Positions 21,379 to 34,224 of a stretch of 64,000 nucleotides of DNA are shown here, in pieces (the first letter of the stretch is position 1; each line of letters begins with the position of its first letter). Origin of the DNA: Globodera rostochiensis (Eukaryota > Nematoda > Chromadorea > Rhabditida > Heteroderidae); assembly GCA_018350325.1 (NCBI GenBank), contig JAEVLN010000024.1, positions 279,248-343,247 on the forward strand, in the 5' to 3' direction. Below the pieces are notes generated by a model, which was given only the letters and a program-made list of their open reading frames with translations, was not told where the DNA came from and searched no databases. A program made the translations under genes and the position numbers.

Positions 21379-23332
21379 CTAAATTTTGAAAAAAATGTTT
21401 AAATAAAAACAATATATATATTTTATTAGGAACATATGGAAACTATATTCTGATAGTGTAAATTCAGGAATACTACATACTAAAGCAATATTCAAGTACT
21501 AAACATCATGCAACAACTTTCAATTATATTGGAAAAATACAAATAAATAATAAATTTTTAAAACAAATTTTTACTTACAATTTGTAAACGTCAAAATCAT
21601 TTTATTTTCGTAATATTTAGCATGATTGTATATCTAAAAAATAATTTATAAGTTTCTTAAAATTACTTGAATAATAATATTTAATGATAAGAAATAAAAC
21701 AAATTTTGATTTTAAGAAAGCCTAACTATTTCACAATAAAGAATTATTGGCCAGTTGGACTTAAGAAAAACAAATGAAACAACACTTTTAAATTATTAAA
21801 ATAATGAACGTATCGGATGAATTTGCACGATGAAAAACAAAAATAATCATCATTCAAAAAGACTTAATAAAAAATTTGAAAAAATAATAAAATTACAAAT
21901 GAGCATAAAAGAATTCACACAAAAAATGTAATTAAAATACTTCTTTCTTCTTTTTCAGCTGCGGGCAACAAATGAAATGAAGGAGCGTGCGCGAATACGT
22001 TGGGTCGGACACCCATATTTAAACTTATATATTTCATAAACAATATATAAATTAATATAAATGTTCAGATTTAAAGTCTTATTAAACTTCAAAGTTCAAT
22101 TTTCAATGGAAACTAGTATATCTAATAGTAATTTTATTAAATTAATGACTTCAAGCCTTTTTTATTTCTACGCCGCTGAATAACTCTTATCAAATTATTC
22201 TGTTTTTTGTTAGTTTGCATTAAAATTTAGCGTTAAAAATGTCAAAAGAATGAAAAAACAGTAAACAATAAATTTAATAAACGCATAAAAAAAATATAAA
22301 AGCTAAATATTAATTTAAATATAAATCATTTAATAAAAATATAATAAAAATAAATTTTAATTGTCATAAAAATAAAATTCAAACTTTAAGAGAATGAATT
22401 AAAATTTGTTAAACTAACAAAAAGAGGATCCAAAAGGAATTCGAATTTATTATTTTTAACATAAAGAACCAATTATAAAATATTTCATCGTAGTTTTGAT
22501 TTTTTATCGGATTTTCGAATGACGTCAACATGCGTGCACAAATCAAGAAGTTCTGGAAGCATTAATTCAAGAAAACAAATAATATAAAATTTTTAAAATT
22601 GTGTAAATTTATTTTATAAAATTAAAATTTTATTTATTCTTATTAGAGCGAGGATGAACGAGATTAAACTATAACTTAAAATCGAACTTCTGTTTGCAAT
22701 TGAAAAACATTGGATTACGAATTATCAGATCAGCGAAATGCATGATGTTGAACTACTGACGAAATGAATTTCGGTGTTAAAACAAAAAACATATTAAATA
22801 AATATGTTTTTTCAACATAGTTAAAATAACATAAATAGATAAAGTTATTTGTTTTTGTATAACTTTAAAAATATTTGAGAAAATTAATTGAGTAAACTGC
22901 GATTTCAAATGCAATGTTAAGGAGTCAAATGACAACACAATAAAAGCAAATAGCTAAGCACATTTAATTAACAGTAATACTTACAAATTTGAACAGCCTA
23001 ATGCCATATGCTTGCGCTTTAAAGATTAAATTAAAAAATTATCGAAATTTCTTATCTATTCTCAATTTTAAAAGGAAAAATTTGCAATAATTGTAACATC
23101 AATTAAAATGGTTTTTAAAGATCGGGAAAAAGGGTTGGTTGATTGAACTTCTCGGGGAGAGAGAATAACTTGTGTAACAAAAAAATGTAGGTATATATAA
23201 TTTATTCAATGGTGATTTTACAGAAACGCGATTCGATGGATAAGAAGGATATACGAAGTCATAAACTTAAATTAAATAAATGGCCTACATAATTAAATTC
23301 ATAAAAAATATACAATATTTGTTGCTGTTTAG
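21379..23332. other. AT-rich DNA with one two-sided island
   Basis: At 21959 a very good plus-strand acceptor (TTCTTCTTTTTCAG) precedes the frame LRATNEMKERARIRWVGHPY. The minus strand of the same island is open from an ATG as MGVRPNVFAHAPSFHLLPAA. I cannot choose between them. The rest is A-rich and without signal. Confidence 0.3.
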
Positions 23333-23439
23333 GATCGGATGTACATTCTAACATAAACATTATCGCGTTTCACGACCGTGCCGTTGAAGAGGAAGAAATG
23401 AGGGGGGGGGCCTGTTGGACATGCTGTCGAAAAAGCTGA
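23333..23439 (+). CDS. Candidate exon, strand uncertain
   Basis: A plus-strand acceptor (TTGCTGTTTAG) leads into 34 codons, SDVHSNINIIAFHDRAVEEE and on, to a stop at 23437-23439. A run of nine G (23402-23410) may hide a frameshift. The minus strand is equally open and ends in NGTVVKRDNVYVRMYIRS and a stop. Both readings look protein-like and neither has a recognised domain. Confidence 0.25.
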
Positions 23440-25557
23440 TGTGTTGACTAATTAGTATATATATCAATGTAAGAAATATTAACAAGCTTATGTTGAGGAC
23501 AAAACAATCGAAAAATTTACTTCCAAAACAAATAGGCGAATCGGCACTAATTTATCCAAAAATTATAAAGTTTTTTGTGAGTATAAAGATTTGAATTTTG
23601 TTAAACCTTCGATACCTACTCCCTACAACTGTACAATTTAAATAAAACTTGTTGACAAATCGTATGTCTACACAAATGACGAAATTTTGCCAGTTTTAAT
23701 GAAATAATAATGAATAATGAAATATTGTAATAATGAATTTGCTAAATCCTTAAATTTCTTTTGGCACAAAAAACAATTACAGTAAACATCAATTAAATTC
23801 AGGCTAAATATTAATTTTTGTTCTATTTAAATGATGGGCATATGATTATAAATTTTTATTTGTGTTTAACGTTATTTTACAAAATATTTAACTATTCAGG
23901 GAATCATTTTCCATAAACTGGCATTTTAAAAGCGACTAAATTCCTATAAATAAAATTTTAAAAAAATTTGAAACATACAAATAGCACTATTTTTAACATC
24001 ATAAGTTTATAGACTATAGCACATAATTCTTCTGATCTTCCAAAGTGTTAACTATTTGTAGGAAAACGAATTAAACTGAAATATAAGTAATTGGCATTTA
24101 ACGTTATAAAACAGCTACCGATGTAAAAAACATTGCTATGATAGTATTAAAAAACAAAATTAAATTACATAAAATTATAAACAAAATAAAATAATAAAAG
24201 GCTAATATTAAACCCATGCATTAAACCCAAATTAAAAACAATTCTATTAAAAAATTAATAAAGAAACTTAGTAAAAAGTAGATGTAAGCTGGAGTACAAT
24301 TGAACAGCAGTCCAATTTTTTGTTAAGCAAATTTTGCAGAAAATTATGCCGATTTTTCCCCTTTTAAAATGTAAGTTTTGTGAGTTCTGCTTTACTGTTG
24401 GGGGGGGGGGGAGGGGAATCAAAAAATGCGCCCCTAAAAATGGATTTTGCCTATGCTCAAAATCGAAAACGCATATTTTTTCGTTTCCCGCCCTAAATTT
24501 TTTATTCGTTTCGTTTTCGAAACATGAAAATTTACGGGAGTGGCTTTTTGCAATCATTTTTCATATTGATTTTATATTTGGTTATGCTCATGATCTTTTC
24601 TTATTTGTAAATTTTAAACACGAACTAACATTGCAACAATACTTCTTTATAAGATTGATCATTACCATCATAGGTGATATAACATTCAGCTTTCCTGCAA
24701 AAAAAACTATTTTTTAATAAATCTTTATATATAAAATATTTTTAATGCTATCGGTGAGGTCAATTTCAAAACATCTCTTTAGGCTTTTGTTATTGCTCAT
24801 GAGTAAATTTTATTTATTGAATTTAGTTTTTATAAAAACCCCTACAGATTTAACAGCCAAATTTATTATGATAAATTAAAGTTGCACAATGCATATTTAT
24901 CCGAACTATAATTAAACAAAAACATTATAATACATTCGAAGGAAGCTGTACCCGAAAAAATATCTTCTGTTTCAATATATCTTTATAAAGATATTCATAA
25001 ATAAGATTTTAAACAATGAATATATTTAAAACAGAATGTTTTTGGCTAATACATCGTGTGGCACTGCCCTTTGAATTTGATTTGAAATTTTTTAAATTTA
25101 AATCAAAAATAATTACAAACCACATGGTATTGATTTAAATATTTTATTAAAGTAAACGATAAATTTTTATTTGTAAATTGCAAAATCTCAATAAAAAACT
25201 ATATTTATTTGACACCTCAAGATAAGATTGGAAAGCGATATTGTCGAGTAATGACAAAAAAATATATTGATTTAAATTATCTTCAGCTCGTAATAAAACT
25301 TATTAATAAATAAAAGTGTAAAGACAAATTTTGAAATTATTATATTAAGAAAAGAAATTATCAATCAATATTTATTTTATCAAATATAATTTTTAAAAAT
25401 AAATTTAGAAACATACAAAATAATTAACAAACTAATCAAAATTCAATTTAAATTATGGTAATTTTTATTAACAATGTTATCTAATTAAATAAAAGTAAAA
25501 TTTACAGCAAGATGAACACAACTGAAGCTCGCAACGAAGAACAAGTTTAGTATACTT
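23440..25557. other. AT-rich DNA with a repeat-like block at 24340-24560
   Basis: 24380-24450 has TTCTGCTTTAC, a run of twelve G and AAAATGCGCCCCTAAAAATGG. These phrases recur at 63.03 kb (TTCTGCTTTACATCAGGGGGGG) and 18.93 kb, which suggests pieces of one dispersed element. The open frames across it on both strands (24255-24717) are not convincing. No gene is seen elsewhere. Confidence 0.4.
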
Positions 25558-26060
25558 TAGTGTTCGGCAAATGGGGTTTTTCGGTATTCGGTATCGGTAT
25601 TTCGGTATAATACCGATACCGAAAAAAAACCGAAATCTCAAATTTTTTTCGGTATCGGTATTTCGGTATAAATACCGAAAAATACTGATACCGAAAAATA
25701 CCGACCCAAAAAATTCGGTATACCGACCGGTATTCGGTATTTTTTTGAAAATTTTGAATTTCAATTTAAAATTAACAAAACTTTTAACCAATACTTTATT
25801 TATTATTGCCAATGTTTTGTTGAGAAAAATAAGCATCTCAGCTGTTGCTGGGTTCATTTAAGTAAATTTGATAAGAAAGTTTTTTTGATGAAAATCAAAA
25901 GCTCCCCTCCCGCCCCCTCCCTTTGGTTTGATGAATCCCAAAGCACTTTTTGTTAAGAAAATTGGCCCAAAAATTATTAATTTTGTAAAAGAAAGAGCTC
26001 CCCTATGGTTTTTTTCTCAAACCAACCACCCGGCCCCCGATTCTCGAGCATCACTAGCAA
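25558..26060 (+). repeat. CGGTATCGG-rich element with a hAT-like end
   Basis: The block begins TAGTGTTCGGCA, close to the TAGTGCTCGGCA end of the 733-bp elements at 33.5 and 39.5 kb. It continues with many self-complementary CGGTATCGGTATTTCGG words to about 25745. Two GAGCTCCCCT- or AGCTCCCCT-type phrases follow at 25900 and 25997, and a GAGCATCACTA near 26050 could be the far end. No matching 8-bp target duplication was found. The mirrored open frames here (25477-25861) only translate the repeat. Confidence 0.55.
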
Positions 26061-26291
26061 GTGATTGAACACTTTGTACAATGCATCATCCATTAAAATT
26101 CCGACTAACTTTTAAATTTTTGTAAAAGGAGAAAACATCACATCAAGTAAAATTTTTTTTTTTAAATTCACCCAATTTTGCTAAAAAATCAAAAATATAT
26201 TTTCTAATTTTTAGAAATTGTTTACCAACAGTAGATGCTCACAGAAAGTAGGAAAAAAAACTTTCCCCGATGGGGGGGGGGTCCGAACCCC

Positions 26292-26875
26292 AAAAAAGAG
26301 AGAGTCAGACGGTTAGAGTAATGATCATCAACGCACCCCATCTAAAAATTGTTTTAGTTTCGTTTCTGAATATTTTATTTTTTGAAGAAATAGTATGCTA
26401 AAAAGAGAGAGTCAGACGACGAGAGTAATTTGGGCACATCTAAAAATTGTTTTAGTTTATTTTTTGAACATTTTATTTTTTGAAGAAATAGTGTGTTAAA
26501 ATGAAAGAGTCAGACGGTTAGAGTAATTTGGTCATCAACGCACCCCATCTAATAATTTTTTAGTTACTTTTTTGAACATTTTATTTTTTTAATAAATAGT
26601 GTGCTAAAAAGAGAGAGTCAGAGGGTTAGAGTAATTTGGTCATCAACGCACCCCATCTAATAATTTTTTAGTTACTTTTTTGAACATTTTATTTTTTGAA
26701 GAAATAGTGTGCTAAAAAGAGAGAGTCAGACGGCTCGACTAATTTGGTCATCAACGTACCCCATCTAATAATTTTTTAGTTACTTTTTTGAACATTTTAT
26801 TTTTTGAAGAAATAGTGTGCTAAAAAGAGAGAGTCAGACGGCTCGACTAATTTGGTCATCAACGCACCCCATCTA
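26292..26875 (-). repeat. ~107-bp satellite array, six units, inverted
   Basis: The same unit as at 14.43-15.41 kb lies in reverse orientation. The outer end of each unit, CGCACCCCATCTA, falls at 26344, 26442, 26551, 26659, 26767 and 26875, a spacing of 98-109 bp. The array breaks off sharply on the right at CATCTA|GAAGTCGG. On its inner side the splice-acceptor-like TTTTTAG is replaced by TTTTTTGGGG and a GGTTCGGACCCC palindrome with ten C. Unlike the other array, no open frame follows. Confidence 0.93.
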
Positions 26876-28155
26876 GAAGTCGGACACGCAGGCATGAAAA
26901 AAAAAAATCTTTTCATATTTAAATCACAAAAACTTAAACTATTTTAAAATAAAAAATATATGATTAAACAAACTTAAAAATGAAGTGAATAAAAAAGTTT
27001 GGCTTTTAAAAAAATAATTAATTCAAATATTTTTAAAAATATCATTTAATTTAAAATTCATTTATTAAAAATAATTAAACTGTTGGAATAAAAGTGAAGC
27101 TAGCTAAATTTACAAAAATCTTCAAATAGACTTCAGAACTATACAGCTTCATTTTAATTAGAAAATCAATCAATTTTTTAATAATTTAATTAAATAGCAA
27201 TTTAGATAATGAACAAGTTTAATTAAATTCTTTTCTTATAAAAATTAAGTTGATAACTGTGCGCGGGCAATCAGAAAAAGATCTAAAATCAATTTTAAAC
27301 TAAATAATTATATTGTTTTGATTATTCAACTTGCTTTTTATAAGAAAATTATGAAAAGGCAAATTAATAACAATTTGAATTTCTATTAAAAAATATTTTA
27401 TTTATTTATCAAAACCTTATGTGATGGCATTAAACTGCGTTTTGAAGGAGTGAAATTTTATGCTTTAAAAAGAAACATTTTCACGTAAAAAGTCAAATTA
27501 CATAAACGAATCTTTTTGATTAAAATTACTTAAATAATCAATTTTATATAAAAGTTAGAAGACCGACTCACAATCTTATACGCAGCAAAAATAAAAAAAG
27601 TAGCATAAATAAATAAAGATCAATCGAAAACAAAAATATATAACTTTAAAAGATTTATTGAATTGCGCAATATCTAAATCTTCTAAGGCGGCTATGCATA
27701 AATAAAAATTGTTAACTAATTTAAATTAATCCTTTTTTTTTAAATTCTTATTAAAAATTGTTACTTTTTTATTTATTGATTCAAAAATTTATTCATAAAA
27801 TAATAATATACGGCGGCTACACCAAGTCACCAACTTACGAGGTCGACCAAAAAGAGTGAAAAACTACATAGTATGTGCAACCTCAATAATAGCAATTTTT
27901 TAAGCTATTCAAAAAACAAAGACTAAATATTTATAATTTTTTAAATTAAATAATTATCGAGCATCAAAAGTTAATTAATAGCTACAGGGTTCATTCTGCG
28001 TGTCTGTTTAGAAACTAATTAAATACAGCGGGCGCCTAACAAAGTAATAAAAAATATTTCTGCTAATGCATTCATCAAAATCATTATGTTTTATTAAGTA
28101 AAGCAATTCAAATTTATTATTTATGAACCAATTACATTTTTAAAACAAACCAACT
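26876..28155. other. A-rich DNA, no firm gene
   Basis: The only island is at 27815-27870, open on the minus strand as FFTLFGRPRKLVTWCSRRIL, with a CTC|GTAAGT donor-like site inside. Everything else is AT-rich without signal. Confidence 0.35.
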
Positions 28156-28338
28156 TTATCGGCTAATGAAAGCTGCTGCTGTCTTCATCAAAAAAACATG
28201 CCTAGTGTCAACAAGGTAAACTAAATAAAATTTTGAAAGACAAAGAAATTTTATGCCGTGGCAAGCGGCAAATCGATTGACAAGGTCCTTTTGAACATTT
28301 TGGGCCACAACCAAACAAAAAATAAAGGCAAACGTCAT
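28156..28338 (-). CDS. Candidate small secreted-type protein or first exon
   Basis: The minus-strand frame starts at an ATG and reads MTFAFIFCLVVAQNVQKDLV, a start resembling a signal peptide, then NRFAACHGIKFLC and on to residue 60. The GC level is above that of the flanks. An internal TTTTATTTAG could be an acceptor splitting it into two exons. There is no known domain. Hydrophobic starts are common on T-rich strands, so the signal-peptide reading is weak. Confidence 0.3.
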   Translation of the reverse strand: MTFAFIFCLVVAQNVQKDLVNRFAACHGIKFLCLSKFYLVYLVDTRHVFLMKTAAAFISR

Positions 28339-28921
28339 TATTATCTATAAAAGATAAAATCATTAAAGATTAAAAATATTAATATTAAATTGTACATAAA
28401 TGTTTTACGCTTAAAGCTCGACACGAGATCCCGTACAACGGAAAATTCGGAGTGTATGCGACATAAGATTAATTAAATCATAACACAAATTTATAAAGCA
28501 ATAATAAAATAAATAAATACTTTTTTAAATAACACTCATTGAAATTTGGGATAGCTTTTGTTCATTATTAAATTTTCACGCGCAAATTTTAATGTTAAAA
28601 ATGACGTTTCTTGACGAAAAGTTAATTTAAGGTTATGCTGTAAAGGCTGCCAGTGTTACAAAACATTGCATATATTTATGTTTATTAACTGAAAAATTTT
28701 TTTAAACTTTTTTCAATTTGTTACGCAAGCATTTCGTTTATTTTTAGATGAAAATTTCACTTTATGCATTAAGTTTTGCTAAATTGAGCGGGTTCATGAA
28801 TCGGATTTGGGATTAACTAATTGGGAGTTTATGCGGAAAAAACAATTTTACTCCCGGTTAAAAAACTGAGACTAACTAACAAAAATAAAGTTATAAATTT
28901 TTGAAATAAACGAGGAAACAG
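28339..28921. other. AT-rich DNA, switch from A-rich to T-rich top strand near 28.7 kb
   Basis: No gene is recognised. Expected upstream exons of the receptor fragment that follows (N-terminus, first two membrane helices) could not be found here. Confidence 0.4.
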
Positions 28922-29450
28922 AACTTTGGATTTTATCAAACATTTTCATTCTTTTACAAATATTATATACAATTTGTTCCCTTATTTGGCACAGCAATTG
29001 CTTTGATGCTTCAGCTATGCATTGGACTTGACCGTCTGATCGGAGTTATCTTTCCATTCTGGTGATAAAGCTTAAAATTTTTTTAATTCTTACTGAGAAT
29101 TTATTTAAAAGCACATTTAAAATAATTTATTTTCTTAAGTATAAAGCGAATGGAAAATACGTCACTTTTAAATTTTTCATTGTCATTTATTTTAGTAAAA
29201 CGATATTAAATGAGCTCAGCGCCTATATTGGAACCTCCGCGCATTGGGAAAAGTTAGCATTTTTGCAAAAATTAATTTAAAAAATAATTTTTAGACCGGT
29301 GATGTGCACACTTGGGGATCCCAACCAACAACCAGAAAATCAAAATTCACAAATAATAGCGCCTTAGTTCTGTATTGTGGCGAATTTTTATGTTACACAC
29401 TGATTTTGTTGATCGTTTGGCGCCGAAAATCAATGAGTTTATTTAGCCTT
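28922..29450 (+). pseudogene. srsx-like 7TM chemoreceptor fragment (helices 3 to 5)
   Basis: 28922-29061 is open in one frame after a CAG. It reads NFGFYQTFSFFYKYY, then GTAIALMLQLCIGLDRLIGV and IFPFW. This is the end of helix 3 and the second inner loop of a rhodopsin-type receptor, with DRL in place of DRY, as in nematode srsx receptors. A GTGATA donor follows. After 77 bp, YKANGKYVTFKFFIVIYF (29140-29193) fits the loop and helix 4, but the exact join is out of phase by one base for canonical GT-AG splicing. A third piece follows an ATTTTTAG acceptor at 29294. One frame gives VMCTLGDPNQ, like an outer loop. The other gives ALVLYCGEFLCYTLILLIVW followed by RRKS, like helix 5. That phase break suggests decay or a mis-seen intron. 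Confidence 0.6.
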
Positions 29451-30240
29451 TAAAAGTGTTATTATTAAATTTTTAAAATTTATTTAAAGTAGTGAAAGTC
29501 TCCACCAATAATGACGAGCCATTCTTCAATATCGATGTAAAAATATATTAATGTAAAATAACGAGAAATGATCCTTTCAATAAAAATTTCTTAATTTTTA
29601 TTTGCATAATGCTTATAAAGAAGTGTTGAAAATAAATCTGCACATAGTGCATATACTCTGCTCCTCGATAGAGTGCTAAAAGTACGCAATAGTATAAATA
29701 CGTTAGAGTCTAGCAGTTCGTTAAGGCTTAAATTCTCTATTTATATTGTTGGTTTTTATTTATTAACAATTTGATGTTGTTGTGCATCGTTTACGCCGGT
29801 TTAGCCGATATAAAATGCGATTAATTAAGCAATAAAATAAAAATAACTATCTTTTTAAAATGATTATTTAAAACAACTGATATATAATAATTGTTTTGAA
29901 AAGTCAGTTTAATAATAAGCTTTGTGTTAGCGGAAGGATAAATTGGAACAATAATGAAACATAATTATAAAAATATAAATTTTAGATAATGATTAAGGCT
30001 TTAAAAAAATCATTTGGAATATTATTAAACTATCTATTTTAATGACTGCGTGGAAAGCTGTGTTTTTGCCAAGATTTAAATAGCCATTTTCAGTGCTTAA
30101 GTTAAAATATAGTAGTTATTAATTAAAGATTTTACTAAAATACTAAACGTGCTAAATATTATTTAACTAATTTAAAATAGTTAAACTTAATGTATCAACA
30201 TATTTATTTTACAATAGTGAACAACGCAAAAACGTGAAAA
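29451..30240 (+). other. Possible 3' part of the receptor, then T-rich DNA
   Basis: 29492-29535 is open as KVVKVSTNNDEPFFNI and runs into GTAAAA. 29689-29778 is open as KVRNSINTLESSSSLRLKF and then SIYIVGFYLLTI, which could be helix 6. A frame ending FSRYKMRLIKQ and a stop follows near 29845. These are in the right order for a receptor C-terminal half, but splice sites are unclear. Confidence 0.3.
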
Positions 30241-30364
30241 GGCAAGTAAAAAGTTAATTAATAATATATAATGAAACAGATTTATAATAGCGCAAAAATT
30301 TTAAATGTTTTAATAAAATTATTAAAAAATAACTTTAAAAAATAATCTTATAAAAACGGCGGCT

Positions 30365-30496
30365 ATGGCCAACAAAAAGATGTCTGAGGCTGAGATTGCG
30401 ACTCATAAAGCTCAACGGGAGTAAATCGCCAAGCATCGCGAATATTCGATCCAGAATAAAAGTATAATAACATGGAAGATAAAATACATCATGTAA
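30365..30496 (+). pseudogene. Broken small open frame MANKKMSEAE
   Basis: From an ATG the frame reads MANKKMSEAEIATHKAQRE, meets TAA at 30422, then continues in the same frame as IAKHREYSIQNKSIITWKI to a stop at 30494. One base change would restore a 43-residue charged peptide, so this may be a dead gene piece. The minus strand is also open (NIRDAWRFTPVELYESQSQP), and the surrounding A-rich top strand would favour that reading. Confidence 0.25.
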
Positions 30497-31055
30497 GGTA
30501 AGAAGCATTGGCATGAAACACGAAAAATTTATTTTTTAAATAAATGAAAAAATCTCAAATAAAAACTTTAAATCTTCTAGTTTACGCGTGTTTTGAATAT
30601 TTTAAACAAATCAAAAACACTCCACAATTTATATAGATAGCATGCAATTATAAGCAACACGAAAAGATGCCAAAGACACCATTGACAACAATAGTTGGCT
30701 AAAGTGTTGAGTATTGACAATGAAATATTTTTATAATACAGAAGTATTTCCGTCAATAAGAAAAAAGAATTATAAAAATAATTACGCGTTGAATTATAAA
30801 AATTTATTATGATACAAAATTAAAATAAATAAAAGATGCAAAAAGAGGGTATGGCATCAATTTAGTACCTTACTACAAAAAATCGTAAATATCAAATTTG
30901 TAATTTCGATATAACAGAATTTAAATTTACGTAAATTGTCAAACGAGATTATTTTTAAACATTAAATTAATTAAATCAAATGAAATTTAAACAAATAAAA
31001 AATAAATGATAAATATCTAATCTCAATCCTATGAAAAATAAATTTGCCTTAATAT
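30497..31055. other. AT-rich DNA, nothing recognised
   Basis: The sequence is A-rich with no island long enough to judge. A minus-strand frame (30976-31173) straddles the start of the 6-kb duplication and looks like chance. Confidence 0.4.
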
Positions 31056-33491
31056 ATATAAATAGGCAAAAATTAAAATTAACCTTGCCGACCGTGTGGA
31101 TTGTATATTTGTTAGATATCATTTTTGAAAGTAGTTTTAAATTATAGTTTTCATACACGTGACTTATAGACACCGGGAAAAGGATTTTGTTGTTTTATTA
31201 ACAAAAAGAATAACCTTTGCAATACAATTTTTATATATTAATTTTTATTACAAAAAATCCTGAATTGCAGATGCCTTGCCCCGCAATCGGATTGCAATAT
31301 AATAAAAATACAAAAAAAAAAAATCCTTTTTGTTAATTAAAATAGTAATAATTGGTAACATTTGTTTTTTAGCTTGACCAAATTCAGATAATTTCCGGTC
31401 TAGAAGGCATTATGTAATAAACAATAAAACTATAATTTTAAAACTACTTTCAAAAATGATATCAAACAAATATAGAATTATATAGATTATTATAAATATA
31501 AATTATAAAAACAAAAAATTAAATGGAAAAATTATGTTCAATAAATTTTTTTTTATAATAGTGCTTAAAATTATAATAAAATGATTTCATAATTATTAAA
31601 TGCATTCTTTTGCTGGCACAAAATTCGAATAAAATATTATAAGAAACGAATTATAACTAGTTAAAATAATCCATGCATGGCGATTAATTAATATTAATAA
31701 TATGAAAAAACTTAAAATGTTAATCAAATATTTCTATTGAAATTTCAATTGTTAAAATTTTTATTAGAAAAAATACGAAAAAATAGTTTAAAACAACATT
31801 TGTGACTAATATTATTAATTTTTTATTAAAGGCTAGTAAAATGGTAGCACTTGAAAACAGTAGTTTACATCGAACAGCAAGAAATTCCACGATCAGCCAA
31901 TGAAAAAATGATTAATTATAGCTTTCTATATGAATTGATAAATTATGCAAAATTAATATCAAAATCAAAAAGTAATTGTAAGAAAATGTTAAAAAATGTA
32001 ACTTTCTACAAATTTTGTCTCAATCAGTCAACGAACAAAGGCCCGCAGCAAAAATGCCAACGAATATGCGCATTTATCAAATAATTTGAACTAAATCAGC
32101 TTTATGAAATTTTGGCATATTAAGCCTTCCGATTAAAATAAACAACTCAATCATAAAATATAATGATAACTCTTGTTACATTGATCATAAATTATATATT
32201 TTTATTATTAAACTAATTATCAATTTTATTATAACAAATTTTTACTAAATCAGAAATATAAAACTTTTTAAAAATTCAAAATCAATTAATTGTAAGTGCT
32301 TGCTATGAAACCACTTGTTCCAAGACAAAAATATTTAATTGCTTAATATAAACAGAACCTAATACCTAATTGTTATTATATCAGTTATTATATTTATTTA
32401 AATTTGAGTATTTTTGTTACAGGTGGTGCAAAACTAAAATGTTTTAAACGAACAAAATTAAAAAAAGTTGCTGCATATATTTGAAAACGGACGTATGCGT
32501 TTAATAAAATAAATAAAAAAATATTTTATATTTTATAGAATCATCGACTCAACAACACACGAATTTCACTAATACATGCATGTTAAATTGAATTTGACGA
32601 AGCGTCGAAACAGCGTGGAGACACTCTACACTGTAGCACTGAACGTGAACTGTAAATACTCTAGCATATCAACAAATCTAAGGTAATATGATTAATTTTA
32701 AAAGAATATATAAATAAACTCAATTCATAGAAAATATAAAACAACAAATTTTTATATTGAATAACCAAAAAAGAAACCATAAAAGCCAAATATTCAAATT
32801 TGGTGAAAACTAAATTGGTATTTACCAAAAATAGCACGTAATAAATAATAGTTCAAAATAGTTTTATCATATTTACAGATTATATTATATAAATAAACTA
32901 AAAATGTCATAAAGCATAGAAAAGTTTCAGTAGCATGAAATTTCTCGTGGCAATGGTATTGGATCTTATTTATTAATTTCATTTAATAATAAAAGTTGGA
33001 TTAAAGAAGCTTTAATGTAAAAAAAAAACAATTTTAAATTATTAAAATAATTTTATTTAATAATTTCATATAAACCATTAAAAATTATAAAATAACTTAA
33101 TAGAATCAATGTCAACTTGGAACTAACTTGATACCAAGGTCCGGGTCAAGCTCTAAAATTTTTTATTTTTCTTAGTGATGCCCCTAAAAGTTAAAATTTA
33201 CAATAATATTAGTCTGAATGATTTAATTATTAATATATAATAATCAAGTACGAACATTTATGCATATTAAAAAGGACTCCTCTAGTCAACCAAAATATTT
33301 TACTTATGAATGCCTTCAACTTTTCCGTTATTAACAACAATTGACTCGAAAGTTGAGAAGTATATTGCTGAGAAGAACAACTCATTGTAAATTGCAAACA
33401 AATAACAATAAACCATAAAATTAAATGATAATTTACTGGCTTCGATTAAATACCTTTTGCATAGATAAATTTAAATAAGATAACTAATAAT

Positions 33492-34224
33492 TAGTGCTCG
33501 GCAATGGCATCGATACGATATATCGAACGATATTTCGATAAAATATCGGTATCGAAAAATAACATTTTTTGCAAAATTAAGCATTTTGGGATCGGAAAAA
33601 TTTTCAAAACAAATTGGTTTACATGAGAGTGGAGAATGTCCGGCGGTGCCGATAGGCGCCGGCGTGGGAATTTTTACAAAAATTGGCAACCTTTGTTAAA
33701 ATTTGAAGAAAAAATTCAAAAAAGATGCGATGAATTTTTAAAAAAATTTGTCTTTTGCGCGTATTTTAATTGAAATTATTAAAAAATTTATTTAAAAAAT
33801 TTTATTAATCAGGGAAGTGTAGGTGACAAGAGGCGAAAGAAAAATAATTGCTTCCAGTCAAGAGGGTTAGAACCCAGACGAAAAGTTCAACTCACCGAAA
33901 AGACATACCACTAAGCTGTGGATATAATTGGTTAGTCCCACTAAAAAAAACTGAAATTGTTTGTCAAAAGTATGTCTCAAACAAAATTAAACTGTAAATC
34001 AATATAATCCATTAAAATTGTGATACATTTTTTGAGTGAACAAGCGCGATAAAATATCGCGATATTTTAACTTTTCGATACGATATATCGAACGATATTT
34101 CGATAAAATATCGATATCGAAAAATATCGAATTCCTAACATTTTTCCGATACGATATATCGAACGATATTTCGATATAAATATCGCGATATTTTTATCGA
34201 AATATCGTATCGTGCCGAGCACTA
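33492..34224 (+). mobile_element. 733-bp non-autonomous hAT-type element, copy 1
   Basis: Terminal inverted repeats TAGTGCTCGGCA and TGCCGAGCACTA are flanked by a perfect 8-bp target duplication CTAATAAT (33484-33491 and 34225-34232). Eight bases is the hAT signature. Subterminal regions are packed with CGATACGATATATCGAACG-type words that pair with each other. A mid-element GC block contains GGCGGTGCCGATAGGCGCCG. A tRNA-like part on the minus strand (about 33850-33935) has an AGCTTAGTGG A-box-like and a GGGTTCTAACCC B-box-like word. No transposase is encoded, so it would need one supplied from elsewhere. Confidence 0.92.

Noticed and set aside
22640..22770. Hammerhead ribozyme suggested by CTGACGAAATGAATTTCG
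   Set aside because: The CTGANGA box is present, but I could not find the paired GAAA box and the three stems in a workable order.
25477..25861. Mirror-image frames over the CGGTATCGG repeat
   Set aside because: The repeat is self-complementary, so both strands read alike.
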